DNA of 64,000 nucleotides from Nocardioides marinisabuli (lineage in GTDB: Bacteria; Actinomycetota; Actinomycetes; Propionibacteriales; Nocardioidaceae): the NCBI RefSeq assembly GCF_013466785.1, contig NZ_CP059163.1:2790001-2854000 (forward strand). Direction: 5' to 3'. This document shows positions 26,429 to 35,253 of the stretch, piece by piece. Numbering within the stretch: the stretch's first letter is position 1; each line of letters starts with the position of its first letter. A program made the position numbers and the translations under genes. A model generated the notes under the pieces. That model had not been told where the DNA came from. It searched no databases and saw nothing but the letters and a program-made list of their open reading frames with translations.

Positions 26429-28588
26429 ATGCGTGCTCCCACCCGCGGCGAGGAAGCCACCGGCACCCGCCGCTCGCGGCTGCGGATCGTGGTGATCCAG
26501 GCCCTCGTGCTCTCGCTCTTCGCGACCCTGCTGGTCCGGCTCTACTACCTGCAGGTCGTCACCGGCGAGGAGTACACCGCGCAGGCGGCCTCGCAGTCGG
26601 TGCGCGACATCGTGGTCCAGCCCCAGCGCGGCCTGATCGTCGACGACATGGGCCGTCCGCTGGTCACCAACCGCACCGCCTGGGTCGTCTCGGTCGACCG
26701 CACCCTGCTGGGCAGGATGGGCGGGCGCGACCGGCGCGAGGTGCTCAACCGCGTCGCCACGGTCACCGGCGAGGAGCGCGGCACCCTCGAGAAGCGCCTG
26801 GTCACCTGCGGTGACGAGGGCTCGGTCAGCGGCACCTGCTGGAACGGCTCGCCCTACCAGCCGGTCCCGGTGGCCACCGACGTCGAGCGCGGGGTCGCGC
26901 TCAAGATCCTCGAGCAGCCCGAGGACTACCCGGCCGTGCTCGCCGAGCAGCAGACCGTGCGGGCCTACCCGCGCCCCTACGGCGTCAACCTGGCCCACGT
27001 GCTGGGCTACCTGAGCCCGATCACCGAGGACGAGCTCGACCGGGCCGAGTCCGACGGCGACGCGAGCGTCAACGGCGCCTCCTCGGTCGGTCGCGCCGGC
27101 GTCGAGAAGCAGTACGACGCCTGGCTGCGCGGGATGCCCGGCTACCAGTCGGTGGCCGTCGACTCGATGGGCCGCGTGCTCGGCGAGGACAGCGAGACCG
27201 AGGCGCGCCCCGGCGACACCCTGGTCACCTCCATCGACGCCCGCGTGCAGGGCGTCGTCGAGGAGCAGCTCGCCGAGACCATCAAGACCGCCCGCGCCAC
27301 CACCGACACCGTCACCGGGCGCCGGTACGCCGCCGACTCCGGCGCCGCGATCGTGCTCGAGGCCGACACCGGCCGGGTCGTGGCGATGGCCAGCCAGCCG
27401 ACGTACGACCCGGAGGTCTGGGTCGGCGGGATCTCCGACAAGGAGCTGGCCACCCTCTACTCCGAGGCCGCCGGGACCCCGCTGCTCGGGCGCGCCACCC
27501 AGGGCCAGTTCGCGCCCGGCTCGACCTGGAAGCCGTTCATGACCGCCGGGGCGCTGAGCAACGGCTACGACACCGACCAGCTGCTCAACTGCTCCTCGGC
27601 GTTCCGGGTCGGCAACCGCGACTTCAAGAACTACGAGTCCGGCGCCTACGGCTACATCTCCTTCGCCAAGGCGCTCGAGGTCTCCTGCAACACCTTCTTC
27701 TACCGCATCGGCTACGACTACTGGCGCCGCCTGGGCTCCGACGTCGACGACGTCGACGCCCGCGACCCGCTGGTCGAGGCCGCCAAGGACTGGGGCTTCG
27801 GCGGCGAGACCGGCATCGACCTGCCCGGCGAGGCCTCGGGCCGCATCGCCGACCGGCAGTGGAAGCGCGACTACTACGAGTCGATGAAGGACTACTACTG
27901 CGGGATCTCGAAGAAGCCGCAGGACGCCGACACCTCCGACTTCGTCTACAAGTTCGCCCGCGAGTTCTGCATCGAGGGCTTCGCCTACCGCGCCGGTGAC
28001 GCCGTCAACTTCGCCATCGGCCAGGGCGACACGATCGTCACCCCGCTGCAGCTCGCGCGGGCCTACGGCGCGATCGCCAACGGAGGCACCCTCTACGAGC
28101 CCCGCGTCGCCAAGGCGGTCGTGGACCCCGACGGCAAGGTGCTGCGCACCATCGACCCCGAGGTGCAGGGCACCGTCGACCTGCCGGAGAAGACCTTCGG
28201 CTACATCGACCAGGCGCTGGCCGGCGTGACCCGCCAGGGCACGATGTCGTGGCGGATGGTCGGCTTCCCGCTCGAGGAGGTGCCGATCCGCTCCAAGACC
28301 GGCTCGGCCGAGGTCTACGGCAAGCAGTCGACGTCGTGGGTGGCCTCCTACTCCGAGGACTACGTCGTGGTGATGATGGTCAGCCAGGGCGGCACCGGCT
28401 CGGGCACCTCCGGCCCGGCGATCCGCGCCATCTGGGAAGCGCTGTACGGCGTCGAGGGCGACCAGGTCCGACCCGCGCAGGCCGCCATCCCGGGCACCAC
28501 CCCGCCCACCGAGCTGCCGACCTTCACCCGGGACGGCTCGGTGCTGCCGCCCGCCCGGTCGAGCAGCAGGAAGAAGGACCAGCGGTGA
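26429..28588 (+). CDS. mrdA: Penicillin-binding protein 2 (class B transpeptidase)
   Basis: Elongasome transpeptidase of 719 aa. A single N-terminal membrane helix (RIVVIQALVLSLFATLLVRLY, about 19-39) is followed by the PBP dimer domain (about 60-250) and the transpeptidase domain. Active-site motifs are STWK (Ser at about 365), SCN (EVSCNTFF, about 420) and KTG (SKTGSAE, about 624-626). The insert with DYYCGISKK and FCIEGF adds two cysteines near the active domain, as in some actinobacterial PBP2s. RodA follows with a GTGA overlap, the usual SEDS-bPBP pairing. Confidence 0.94.
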   Translation: MRAPTRGEEATGTRRSRLRIVVIQALVLSLFATLLVRLYYLQVVTGEEYTAQAASQSVRDIVVQPQRGLIVDDMGRPLVTNRTAWVVSVDRTLLGRMGGRDRREVLNRVATVTGEERGTLEKRLVTCGDEGSVSGTCWNGSPYQPVPVATDVERGVALKILEQPEDYPAVLAEQQTVRAYPRPYGVNLAHVLGYLSPITEDELDRAESDGDASVNGASSVGRAGVEKQYDAWLRGMPGYQSVAVDSMGRVLGEDSETEARPGDTLVTSIDARVQGVVEEQLAETIKTARATTDTVTGRRYAADSGAAIVLEADTGRVVAMASQPTYDPEVWVGGISDKELATLYSEAAGTPLLGRATQGQFAPGSTWKPFMTAGALSNGYDTDQLLNCSSAFRVGNRDFKNYESGAYGYISFAKALEVSCNTFFYRIGYDYWRRLGSDVDDVDARDPLVEAAKDWGFGGETGIDLPGEASGRIADRQWKRDYYESMKDYYCGISKKPQDADTSDFVYKFAREFCIEGFAYRAGDAVNFAIGQGDTIVTPLQLARAYGAIANGGTLYEPRVAKAVVDPDGKVLRTIDPEVQGTVDLPEKTFGYIDQALAGVTRQGTMSWRMVGFPLEEVPIRSKTGSAEVYGKQSTSWVASYSEDYVVVMMVSQGGTGSGTSGPAIRAIWEALYGVEGDQVRPAQAAIPGTTPPTELPTFTRDGSVLPPARSSSRKKDQR

Positions 28589-29790
28589 GCGCCGGCGTGC
28601 GGCTGCGGGCCGCCGGCGGCACCCGGCCCCGGTTCCGCTGGCGGGGCCTGGACTGGGTGCTGCTGGGCGCCGTGCTGGCGCTCGTGGTGGTCGGCACCCT
28701 GCTGGTGTGGTCGGCCACCTCGACGCGCGACGACCTGACCGGCGGCAACCCGCGGGCCTACCTCGAGAAGCAGCTGTTCAACATCTCGGTCGGGCTGCTG
28801 CTGATGGCCGCCGTGGTGGTCGCCGACCACCGGTGGGTCCGCGTGGCGGCACCGGTGGTCTACCTGGCCTCGCTGGTGGGGCTGGTGCTGGTGCTGGTGA
28901 TGGGCTCGACGATCAACGGGTCGCGCTCCTGGCTGATGCTCGGCGGCATGTCGGTGCAGCCGGCCGAGTTCGCCAAGCTCGCGGTGATCATCGGCATGAG
29001 CCTGGTCCTCGCGCACCGCGCCGCCGGGCGCTGGCGCCCCAAGGTGGGCCTGGTCGAGGTGGTGCTGATGCTGCTGATCGCCGCCGTGCCCGCCGTCCTG
29101 ATCCTGCTCCAGCCCGACCTCGGCACGATGCTCGTGCTCACCGCCACCGTCGTCGGCGTGCTCGCCGTCTCCGGGGCCCCGCGCCGCTGGCTGGCCCTGC
29201 TCGGCGCGGGTGGCGTGACCGCGGCCGTGGTCGCGGTCGCCGCCGGGGTGCTGAAGGACTACCAGGTCGACCGGTTCATGGCCTTCACCAACCCCGACCT
29301 CGACCCCCGCGGCGCCGGCTACAACGTCGAGCAGGCCCGGGTCGCCGTCGGCAACGGCGGCCTGTTCGGCCAGGGTCTCTTCAACGGCTCGCAGACCCGC
29401 TCCGGCTTCGTGCCCGAGCAGCACACCGACTTCGTCTTCACCGTGGCCGGCGAGGAGCTCGGCCTGGTCGGCGCCGGTCTCGTCGTGGTGCTCCTGGGCC
29501 TGGTGATCTGGCGCGCCCTGGCGATCGCCACCCGCACCGAGGACGTCTTCGGCCGGGTCGCGGCCGCCGGCATCGCCTGCTGGTTCGGCTTCCAGGCCTT
29601 CCAGAACATCGGGATGTGCCTGGGCATCATGCCCGTCACCGGCGTGCCGCTGCCGTTCGTGTCGTACGGCGGCTCATCGATGTTCGCGGGCCTGCTCGCC
29701 GTCGGTCTGCTGCAGAACATCCACCTGCGCGCCACCGAGCCCGCACCGCGGCGCTACTCCGCGCCGCGGGTGCTGGTCACGGCGCGCTAG
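28585..29790 (+). CDS. rodA: SEDS-family peptidoglycan glycosyltransferase RodA
   Basis: Polymerises lipid II in the elongasome with PBP2. 401 aa with about ten membrane helices. Family motifs are GSTINGSRSWL and QPAEFAKLAVI (about 110-135), LQPDLGTMLVL, the extracellular loop with NPDLDPRGAGYNVEQARVAVG, PEQHTDFVFTVAGEELG with the catalytic-region Asp, and the C-terminal PLPFVSYGGSSM. GTG 28585 overlaps the mrdA stop. The final TAG shares its bases with the stop of the convergent antiporter gene. Confidence 0.94.
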   Translation: MSAGVRLRAAGGTRPRFRWRGLDWVLLGAVLALVVVGTLLVWSATSTRDDLTGGNPRAYLEKQLFNISVGLLLMAAVVVADHRWVRVAAPVVYLASLVGLVLVLVMGSTINGSRSWLMLGGMSVQPAEFAKLAVIIGMSLVLAHRAAGRWRPKVGLVEVVLMLLIAAVPAVLILLQPDLGTMLVLTATVVGVLAVSGAPRRWLALLGAGGVTAAVVAVAAGVLKDYQVDRFMAFTNPDLDPRGAGYNVEQARVAVGNGGLFGQGLFNGSQTRSGFVPEQHTDFVFTVAGEELGLVGAGLVVVLLGLVIWRALAIATRTEDVFGRVAAAGIACWFGFQAFQNIGMCLGIMPVTGVPLPFVSYGGSSMFAGLLAVGLLQNIHLRATEPAPRRYSAPRVLVTAR

Positions 29791-30908
29791 GGCATGACCG
29801 AGAAGAACAGGAACGTCGCGAAGAGCACCAGGTGCAGCACGCCCTGCAGGGTCTTGGCCCGTCCGGGCGCGACCGTCAGGGTCGAGACCGCCACGGTGAC
29901 CGCCAGCAGCACGATCTGCAGGCGCTCGAGGCCCAGCACCAGCTCGCCGTCGAGCCAGATCATCACCACCGCGATCGTCGGGATGGTCAGGCCCATCGCC
30001 GCCATGGCCGAGCCGTAGGCCAGGTTGAGGCTGTTCTGCACCCGGTCGCGCGTCGCGTTGCGCAGCGCGGAGATCGACTCGGGGGAGAGCACCAGCAGCG
30101 CGATCACCACACCGACCACGGTGTAGGGCAGGCCCAAGGAGGAGACGGCGTCCTCGATGGTGGGGGAGAGGATCTTGGCGAGGCCCACCACGGAGACCAG
30201 CGAGACCACCAGCAGGCCCAGGCTCAGCAGCGCCGCGCGGTCCGAGGGCGGGTCGGCGTGGCCGTCCTCGTCCTCGTCGAGCAGGCCGGTGACCCGGCCC
30301 TGGTCGTCGGAGGAGACCGGCAGGAAGAAGTCGCGGTGACGCACGGTCTGGGTCAGCACGAACGCGCCGTAGAGCACCAGCGAGGCCACCGAGACGAACG
30401 CCAGCTGCGAGGGGGAGTACGACAACCCCTCCGCGCTGACGGTGAAGCCCGGCAGCACCAGGCACACCACGGCCAGCACGACGACCGTCGAGAGCGCCGA
30501 GCCGGTGCCCGTGGCGTTGAAGCTGACCAGGTGGTGGCGCAGCGCGCCGACCAGCAGCGAGATGCCGACGATGCCGTTGAGGGTGATCATCAGCGCCGCG
30601 AAGACCGTGTCCCGGGCGTAGGTGCTGGCCCCGTCGCCGCCGCCGATCATCAGCATCACGATCAGGCCGACCTCGATGACGGTGACCGCGACGGCCAGGA
30701 TCAGCGAGCCGAACGGCTCGCCCACGCGGTGCGCGACCACCTCGGCGTGGTGCACCGCGGCGACCACCGCCCCCACCAGGGCGAGCGCGACCGCGACCAG
30801 CACCGGCCAGGCGTCGTGGTTGGCCCAGGTGGCCGCCAGCAGCACGAGGGCCACCACCGGCACGATCGTGGTCCAGCTGACGGGGCCTCGCACCGCGGGG
30901 TCGCTCAT
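29787..30908 (-). CDS. chaA: ChaA-type calcium/sodium:proton antiporter
   Basis: A 373-aa transporter of the CaCA superfamily with eleven predicted helices in two half-repeats. The conserved alpha-repeat motifs are seen as AVTVIEVGLIVMLMIGGG (first half, about 75-92) and VVIALLVLSPESISALRNA (second half, about 255-273, with the functional Glu). An acidic cytoplasmic linker, GLLDEDEDGHADPP, separates the halves. The ATG at 30908 is preceded by TATGCT at 6 nt. It converges with rodA, sharing the CTAG at 29787-29790. Ion preference (calcium, sodium or potassium) is not visible. Confidence 0.87.
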   Translation of the reverse strand: MSDPAVRGPVSWTTIVPVVALVLLAATWANHDAWPVLVAVALALVGAVVAAVHHAEVVAHRVGEPFGSLILAVAVTVIEVGLIVMLMIGGGDGASTYARDTVFAALMITLNGIVGISLLVGALRHHLVSFNATGTGSALSTVVVLAVVCLVLPGFTVSAEGLSYSPSQLAFVSVASLVLYGAFVLTQTVRHRDFFLPVSSDDQGRVTGLLDEDEDGHADPPSDRAALLSLGLLVVSLVSVVGLAKILSPTIEDAVSSLGLPYTVVGVVIALLVLSPESISALRNATRDRVQNSLNLAYGSAMAAMGLTIPTIAVVMIWLDGELVLGLERLQIVLLAVTVAVSTLTVAPGRAKTLQGVLHLVLFATFLFFSVMP

Positions 30909-30914
30909 GTGCGA

Positions 30915-30920
30915 AGCATA
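30915..30920 (-). promoter_or_regulatory. -10 hexamer of the antiporter gene
   Basis: TATGCT with 6 nt to the ATG at 30908, the best consensus match among the leaderless-type promoters in the window. Confidence 0.55.
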
Positions 30921-31010
30921 GGGAGACGACGAAATGGCCCGCTGCCCGGCGTCGCCGTACCCTGGACCCTTCCCCACCGTTCGCCGAACCACCGCTTGCG
31001 AGGTTGCTGC

Positions 31011-32981
31011 ATGTCCGCGTCCACCGTCGAGACCACGCGCCAGGCCGGTCGCTCCGTCTTCGCCGACCTGGAGCCGCACCTGCCCAGCGTCTCGAAGCCC
31101 ATCCAGTACGTCGGCGGCGAGCTCAACTCGACCGTCAAGGAGTGGGACTGCGCCCCCGAGGGCGAGACCGTGCGCTGGGCGCTGATGTACCCCGACGCCT
31201 ACGAGGTGGGCCTGCCCAACCAGGGCGTGCAGATCCTCTACGAGGTGCTCAACGAGCGCGACTGGATCGTGGCCGAGCGCACCTACGCGGTGTGGCCCGA
31301 CATGGAGGCGGTGCTGCGCGAGCACCGCATCCCGCAGTTCACCGTCGACGCGCACCGCCCCGTGGGCGACTTCGACGTGCTGGGCCTGAGCTTCTCCACC
31401 GAGCTGGGCTACACCAACATGCTCAACGCCCTCGACCTGGCCGGCATCGCGCTGCACGCCGTCGACCGCGGCGAGCACGACCCGGTCGTGCTGGCCGGCG
31501 GCCACGCCGCGTTCAACCCCGAGCCGATCGCCGACTTCGTCGACGCCGCCGTGCTGGGTGACGGCGAGGAGGTCGTGCTCGCGATCTCCGAGGTCGTGCG
31601 CGAGTGGAAGGCCGAGGGCCGCCCCGGCGGCCGCGACGAGCTGCTGCGCCGCCTGGCGGTGACCGGCAACGTCTACGTCCCGAAGTTCTACGACGTCGTG
31701 CACGCCGAGGACGGCTCGATCGAGGCCGTCGTGCCCAACAAGCCCGGCGTGCCGTTCCGGGTCAAGAAGCACACCCTGATGGACCTCGACGCCTGGCCCT
31801 ACCCCGCCAAGCCGCTGGTGCCGCTGGCCGAGACCGTGCACGAGCGCTTCAGCGTCGAGATCTTCCGCGGCTGCACCCGCGGCTGCCGCTTCTGCCAGGC
31901 CGGGATGATCACCCGCCCGGTGCGCGAGCGCTCCATCGAGACCATCGGCGACATGGTCGAGAACGGCATCCGCAAGTCGGGCTTCGAGGAGGTCGGGCTG
32001 CTCTCGCTCTCCAGCGCCGACCACACCGAGATCGGCGACGTCGCCAAGGGTCTGGCCGACCGCTACGAGGGCTCGAACGTCTCGCTGTCGCTGCCCTCGA
32101 CCCGCGTCGACGCCTTCAACATCACCCTGGCCAACGAGTTCTCCCGCAACGGGCGCCGCTCGGGGCTGACCTTCGCCCCCGAGGGCGGCTCGGAGCGGAT
32201 GCGCAAGGTCATCAACAAGATGGTGACCGAGGAGGACCTGATCCGCACCGTGGCCGCTGCGTACTCGCACGGCTGGCGCCAGGTGAAGCTCTACTTCATG
32301 GTGGGCCTGCCCACCGAGACCGACGACGACGTGCTGCAGGTCGCCGAGCTGGCCAAAAAGGTCATCGCCAAGGGCCGCGAGGTCTCCGGGCGCAACGACA
32401 TCCGCTGCACCGTCTCGATCGGCGGGTTCGTGCCCAAGCCGCACACCCCGTTCCAGTGGGCCGCCCAGCTCGACCACGAGACCACCGACGAGCGGCTGAA
32501 GAAGCTGCGCGACACGGTGCGCGAGGACAAGAAGTACGGCCGCGCGATCGGGTTCCGCTACCACGACGGCAAGCCCGGCATCATCGAGGGACTCCTCTCG
32601 CGCGGCGACCGTCGCGTCGGGCGGGTCATCGAGCAGGTCTGGCGCGACGGCGGCCGCTTCGACGGCTGGAGCGAGCACTTCTCCTACGACCGCTGGGTCG
32701 AGGCGGCGACCACCGCCCTGGCCGGCACCGGCGTCGACCTCGACTGGTACACCACCCGCGAGCGCACCATCGACGAGGTCCTGCCCTGGGACCACCTCGA
32801 CTCGGGCCTCGACAAGGACTGGCTGTGGGCCGACTGGGAGGACGCCCTCGACCCCGACTCCGTCGACGTCGAGGACTGCCGCTGGACCCCTTGTTACGAC
32901 TGCGGCGTGTGCCCCGAGATGGGCACCGAGATCCAGGTCGGCCCCACCGGCCAGAAGCTGCTGCCGCTCTCCGTGGTCTGA
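31011..32981 (+). CDS. TIGR03960-family B12-binding-like radical SAM protein
   Basis: A 656-aa radical SAM protein. An N-terminal cobalamin-binding-like Rossmann region (about 55-200: LMYPDAYEVGLPNQGVQIL, VVLAGGHAAFNPEPI) is followed by the radical SAM domain with the cluster motif CTRGCRFC (Cys at about 288, 292, 295). A Cys-rich C-terminus follows (CRWTPCYDCGVCPEMG). This matches the TIGR03960 family, whose reaction is unknown and which normally precedes the TIGR03936 gene, often upstream of RNase E/G. Here the partner lies 11 kb away. A TACCCT hexamer near 30957 could give a short leader of about 45 nt. The stop supplies the first base of a 22-bp repeat array. Confidence 0.92.
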   Translation: MSASTVETTRQAGRSVFADLEPHLPSVSKPIQYVGGELNSTVKEWDCAPEGETVRWALMYPDAYEVGLPNQGVQILYEVLNERDWIVAERTYAVWPDMEAVLREHRIPQFTVDAHRPVGDFDVLGLSFSTELGYTNMLNALDLAGIALHAVDRGEHDPVVLAGGHAAFNPEPIADFVDAAVLGDGEEVVLAISEVVREWKAEGRPGGRDELLRRLAVTGNVYVPKFYDVVHAEDGSIEAVVPNKPGVPFRVKKHTLMDLDAWPYPAKPLVPLAETVHERFSVEIFRGCTRGCRFCQAGMITRPVRERSIETIGDMVENGIRKSGFEEVGLLSLSSADHTEIGDVAKGLADRYEGSNVSLSLPSTRVDAFNITLANEFSRNGRRSGLTFAPEGGSERMRKVINKMVTEEDLIRTVAAAYSHGWRQVKLYFMVGLPTETDDDVLQVAELAKKVIAKGREVSGRNDIRCTVSIGGFVPKPHTPFQWAAQLDHETTDERLKKLRDTVREDKKYGRAIGFRYHDGKPGIIEGLLSRGDRRVGRVIEQVWRDGGRFDGWSEHFSYDRWVEAATTALAGTGVDLDWYTTRERTIDEVLPWDHLDSGLDKDWLWADWEDALDPDSVDVEDCRWTPCYDCGVCPEMGTEIQVGPTGQKLLPLSVV

Positions 32982-33046
32982 CCCGGCGCGAACTTCGCGC
33001 CGACCCGGCGCATATCTCGCACCGACCCGGCGCGAACCGACCGCGA
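32981..33046 (+). repeat. Three tandem 22-bp intergenic repeat units
   Basis: Units at 32981-33002, 33003-33024 and 33025-33046, each starting ACCCGGCGC. The first continues GAACTTCGCGCC and can fold as a small hairpin; the second carries ATATCTCGC; the third is degenerate at its end. As after ndk, the first unit begins on the last base of a TGA stop codon. Confidence 0.85.
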
Positions 33047-33053
33047 GGAGCGC

Positions 33054-33848
33054 TCAGTCGACCAGCAGCGGCTCGTCGAGCGGCGAGCCGTCGGCGTTGT
33101 AGAGGACGCAGGCGACCGTGTCGCCGGCGACGGGCTCGGCCGAGTCGGTGATGGTCAGCAGGTCGATGCCGGGGCCGACGAGCTCGACCAGGTCGGGGTC
33201 GTCGAGCACCAGGCTCTGGCAGATCTCGGCGACCGGCGAGTCGGCGTACGCCGCGGCCTGCTCGGCGTTCAGCGTCAGGGTGCCGACCACCTCGGCGTCG
33301 TGCTCGTCGGTGCAGTCCTCGATCGTGATGAAGCCGAAGCCCTCCTCCTCGACATCGGCGCCGACCAGGTTCTCGGCGCTGATGCAGTCCCCGACCGCCA
33401 GGTCGTTGACGTCCTTGAAGGTGTTGAGGCCGAAGACCACCGCCAGCCCGATGCCCACGACCGTCGCCAGCATCACCAGCGAGCTGATCACGATGCCCGC
33501 GATGGCCATCCCGCGGCCGTGGGCGCGTCCGTCCTTGCTGCGCCCCAGCACGATGACGCCCAGGACGATCGAGACGATGGCGGCCACGAACGGCACGCAG
33601 ATCAGGAACGACAGCACCAGCGAGGTGATGGCGAGCGCCTTCGAGGGCGGGCCCTCCTGGCGCGGGTCCCCGCCGCCGGGGAACGGCTGGCCGTAGGGCT
33701 GGTGCGTCGGCGGGGGCGGGTAGCCCTGCGCGTACGGCGGCTGCGCGGGCGGCTCGCCGTACGGCGACGGGCCGGGCTGGCCGGGCTGGCCGGGGTGGCC
33801 GGGACCCTGCTCGGGCTCCTGCGGGCCCTCGGGCGGCGTGCTGCTCAT
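33054..33848 (-). CDS. Proline-rich DUF4190 membrane protein with septum-formation-like domain
   Basis: 264 aa. The first 75 residues are Pro/Gly/Gln-rich and disordered. Two membrane helices (LAITSLVLSFLICVPFVAAIVSIVLG and GMAIAGIVISSLVMLATVVGIGLAVVF) form the DUF4190 unit at about 82-150. The extracytoplasmic C-terminal domain (about 155-264) has the pattern VGDCISAENL and CTDEHDAEVVG, resembling the septum-formation family domain. The function is unknown. The ATG overlaps the stop of the MFS gene upstream (ATGA), so the two form a small operon reading away from the ceb locus. Confidence 0.78.
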   Translation of the reverse strand: MSSTPPEGPQEPEQGPGHPGQPGQPGPSPYGEPPAQPPYAQGYPPPPTHQPYGQPFPGGGDPRQEGPPSKALAITSLVLSFLICVPFVAAIVSIVLGVIVLGRSKDGRAHGRGMAIAGIVISSLVMLATVVGIGLAVVFGLNTFKDVNDLAVGDCISAENLVGADVEEEGFGFITIEDCTDEHDAEVVGTLTLNAEQAAAYADSPVAEICQSLVLDDPDLVELVGPGIDLLTITDSAEPVAGDTVACVLYNADGSPLDEPLLVD

Positions 33849-35050
33849 GCGGGTGCGCTCCTTCGTGCGGCGTGCTGCTCCAGCTCGTCCTCGAGGAGCC
33901 GGGGGCCGGAGAGCCAGGTGGCCAGACCCAGCATGGGTACCACGAGCACGAGCAGCAGCGTCAGCGGGATCGTCCACTCGCCGGTCGCGTCGTAGAGCAG
34001 CCCGACCACGAACGGGCCCGCGGCGGCGAGCAGGTAGCCGGCGGATTGGGTGAACGCCGAGAGGGCCGCGGTGCCCTCGGCGGTGCGGGCGCGCAGCCCG
34101 ATCAGGGTCAGGATCAGTGGGAACGTGCAGGCACCGATGCCGGCGAGCACCGCCCAGAGGACCGCCCCGGCCCCGGGGGCCACCAGCAGGCCGACGTAGG
34201 CGAGCGGGTAGCAGGAGATCACCGGCAGCAGCACCCGGCGCTGGTGGTGGGAGCGGGCCAGCAGCGGCGGCAGCAGCCACGACAGCGGGATGCTCACCCC
34301 GGCCAGCAGGCCCACGAGCGCGCCGGCTGCGGCGGGGGAGTAGCCGGCGTCGCGCCACAGCTGCGCGAACCAGCCGAACATCACGTAGGCGTGCAGCGAC
34401 TGCACGCCGAAGAACGCCGCCATCGCCAGCCCGAGCCGGGTGCGCGCCACCTGCGCGACGGTGATCGGGCCGCCGGGCGTCGGCGCGACCCGGTCGTGGC
34501 GGGCCAGCAGCAGCCAGGGCAGCAGCGCCAGCCCGGCGAGCACCGCCCAGGCGCCCAGCCCGCCGCGCCAGCCGCCGAGGGCCTCGGAGAGGGGGACGGT
34601 CAGCAGCAGCGCAGAGGTCAGCCCGATGGCCAGGGCGGTGGAGTAGACGGCCGTCACGGCGCCGATCCGCTCGGGTGCGTGCCGCTTGACCAGGGAGGGC
34701 ATCAGCACGTTGGCCATGGCCATGCCGGCCACCGCGAGCAGCGAGAGGGCCAGGAAGACCAGGCCCGAGCCCGTGACGGCGCGCCCCGCGAGCCCGACCA
34801 CCACCGCGACGAGGGCCACCAGGGTCACCCGGTGCAGCCCGCCGCGGGCCGCGGCACCCGGCGCCAGCGCACCGAAGACCGCGAAGGCCAGCACGGGCAG
34901 CGTCGTGAGCAGCGAGGCCTCCGGCGCCGACAGCGACAACCCGTCGCGCACCTCCGCCAGCACCGGTCCCACGCTCACCGCGGCCGGGCGCAGGTTGAAC
35001 GACAGCAGCACGAGACCGACCAGGAACAGCCACCCACCACGACGAGACAC
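33845..35050 (-). CDS. MFS transporter, CynX/NimT-type
   Basis: 401-aa transporter with twelve predicted helices. The N-terminal pattern LSFNLRPAAVSVGPVLAEVRDGLSLS followed by ASLLTTLPVLAFAVFGALAP is characteristic of the CynX/NimT branch (cyanate and 2-nitroimidazole transport proteins). The start is taken at GTG 35050 (MSRRGGWLFLVG), directly before the first helix; the open frame extends to 35149 but encodes an unlikely polar leader. The substrate is unknown. It is divergent from the ceb operon, whose control region lies immediately upstream. Confidence 0.82.
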   Translation of the reverse strand: MSRRGGWLFLVGLVLLSFNLRPAAVSVGPVLAEVRDGLSLSAPEASLLTTLPVLAFAVFGALAPGAAARGGLHRVTLVALVAVVVGLAGRAVTGSGLVFLALSLLAVAGMAMANVLMPSLVKRHAPERIGAVTAVYSTALAIGLTSALLLTVPLSEALGGWRGGLGAWAVLAGLALLPWLLLARHDRVAPTPGGPITVAQVARTRLGLAMAAFFGVQSLHAYVMFGWFAQLWRDAGYSPAAAGALVGLLAGVSIPLSWLLPPLLARSHHQRRVLLPVISCYPLAYVGLLVAPGAGAVLWAVLAGIGACTFPLILTLIGLRARTAEGTAALSAFTQSAGYLLAAAGPFVVGLLYDATGEWTIPLTLLLVLVVPMLGLATWLSGPRLLEDELEQHAARRSAPA

Positions 35051-35116
35051 CCGTGGATCGTCGCACCCGGGGCCACACCCCACGGGCCCGCGTGTGTGCC
35101 CCGGGACCTCATGGCA

Positions 35117-35130
35117 TGGACGCGCTCTCA
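35117..35130 (+). promoter_or_regulatory. Weak CebR-like operator, distal
   Basis: TGGACGCGCTCTCA, three differences from the TGGGAGCGCTCCCA site described for Streptomyces CebR. It lies 65 bp before the stronger copy. Confidence 0.4.
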
Positions 35131-35148
35131 CAAATCTGGCTCCAGGCA

Positions 35149-35177
35149 TTGACGGTGACCGCCGTCACCTGCCACTC
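35149..35177 (+). promoter_or_regulatory. Possible ceb operon promoter
   Basis: TTGACG at 35149-35154 is a good -35. The -10 about 17-18 nt downstream (near CACTCT) is weak. It sits between the two CebR-like sites and contains the dyad GGTGAC-CGCC-GTCACC at 35154-35169. Confidence 0.4.
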
Positions 35178-35194
35178 TCATGCCCGCAACCAGG

Positions 35195-35208
35195 TGAGAG
35201 CGCTCCCA
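35195..35208 (+). promoter_or_regulatory. CebR-like operator, proximal
   Basis: TGAGAGCGCTCCCA, one mismatch from the TGGGAGCGCTCCCA palindrome bound by CebR, the LacI-family cellobiose repressor. It lies 46 bp before cebE. Confidence 0.65.
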
Positions 35209-35253
35209 CAAAGTGGAGCAGCCCACCGCACCCACCCCAGCATTGGAGCGATC

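Noticed and set aside
30909..32795. Extension of the minus-strand antiporter frame across the radical SAM gene
   Set aside because: The antiporter starts at 30908 with MSDPAVRG and a TATGCT-N6 promoter. The upstream extension is antisense to a well-conserved radical SAM protein.
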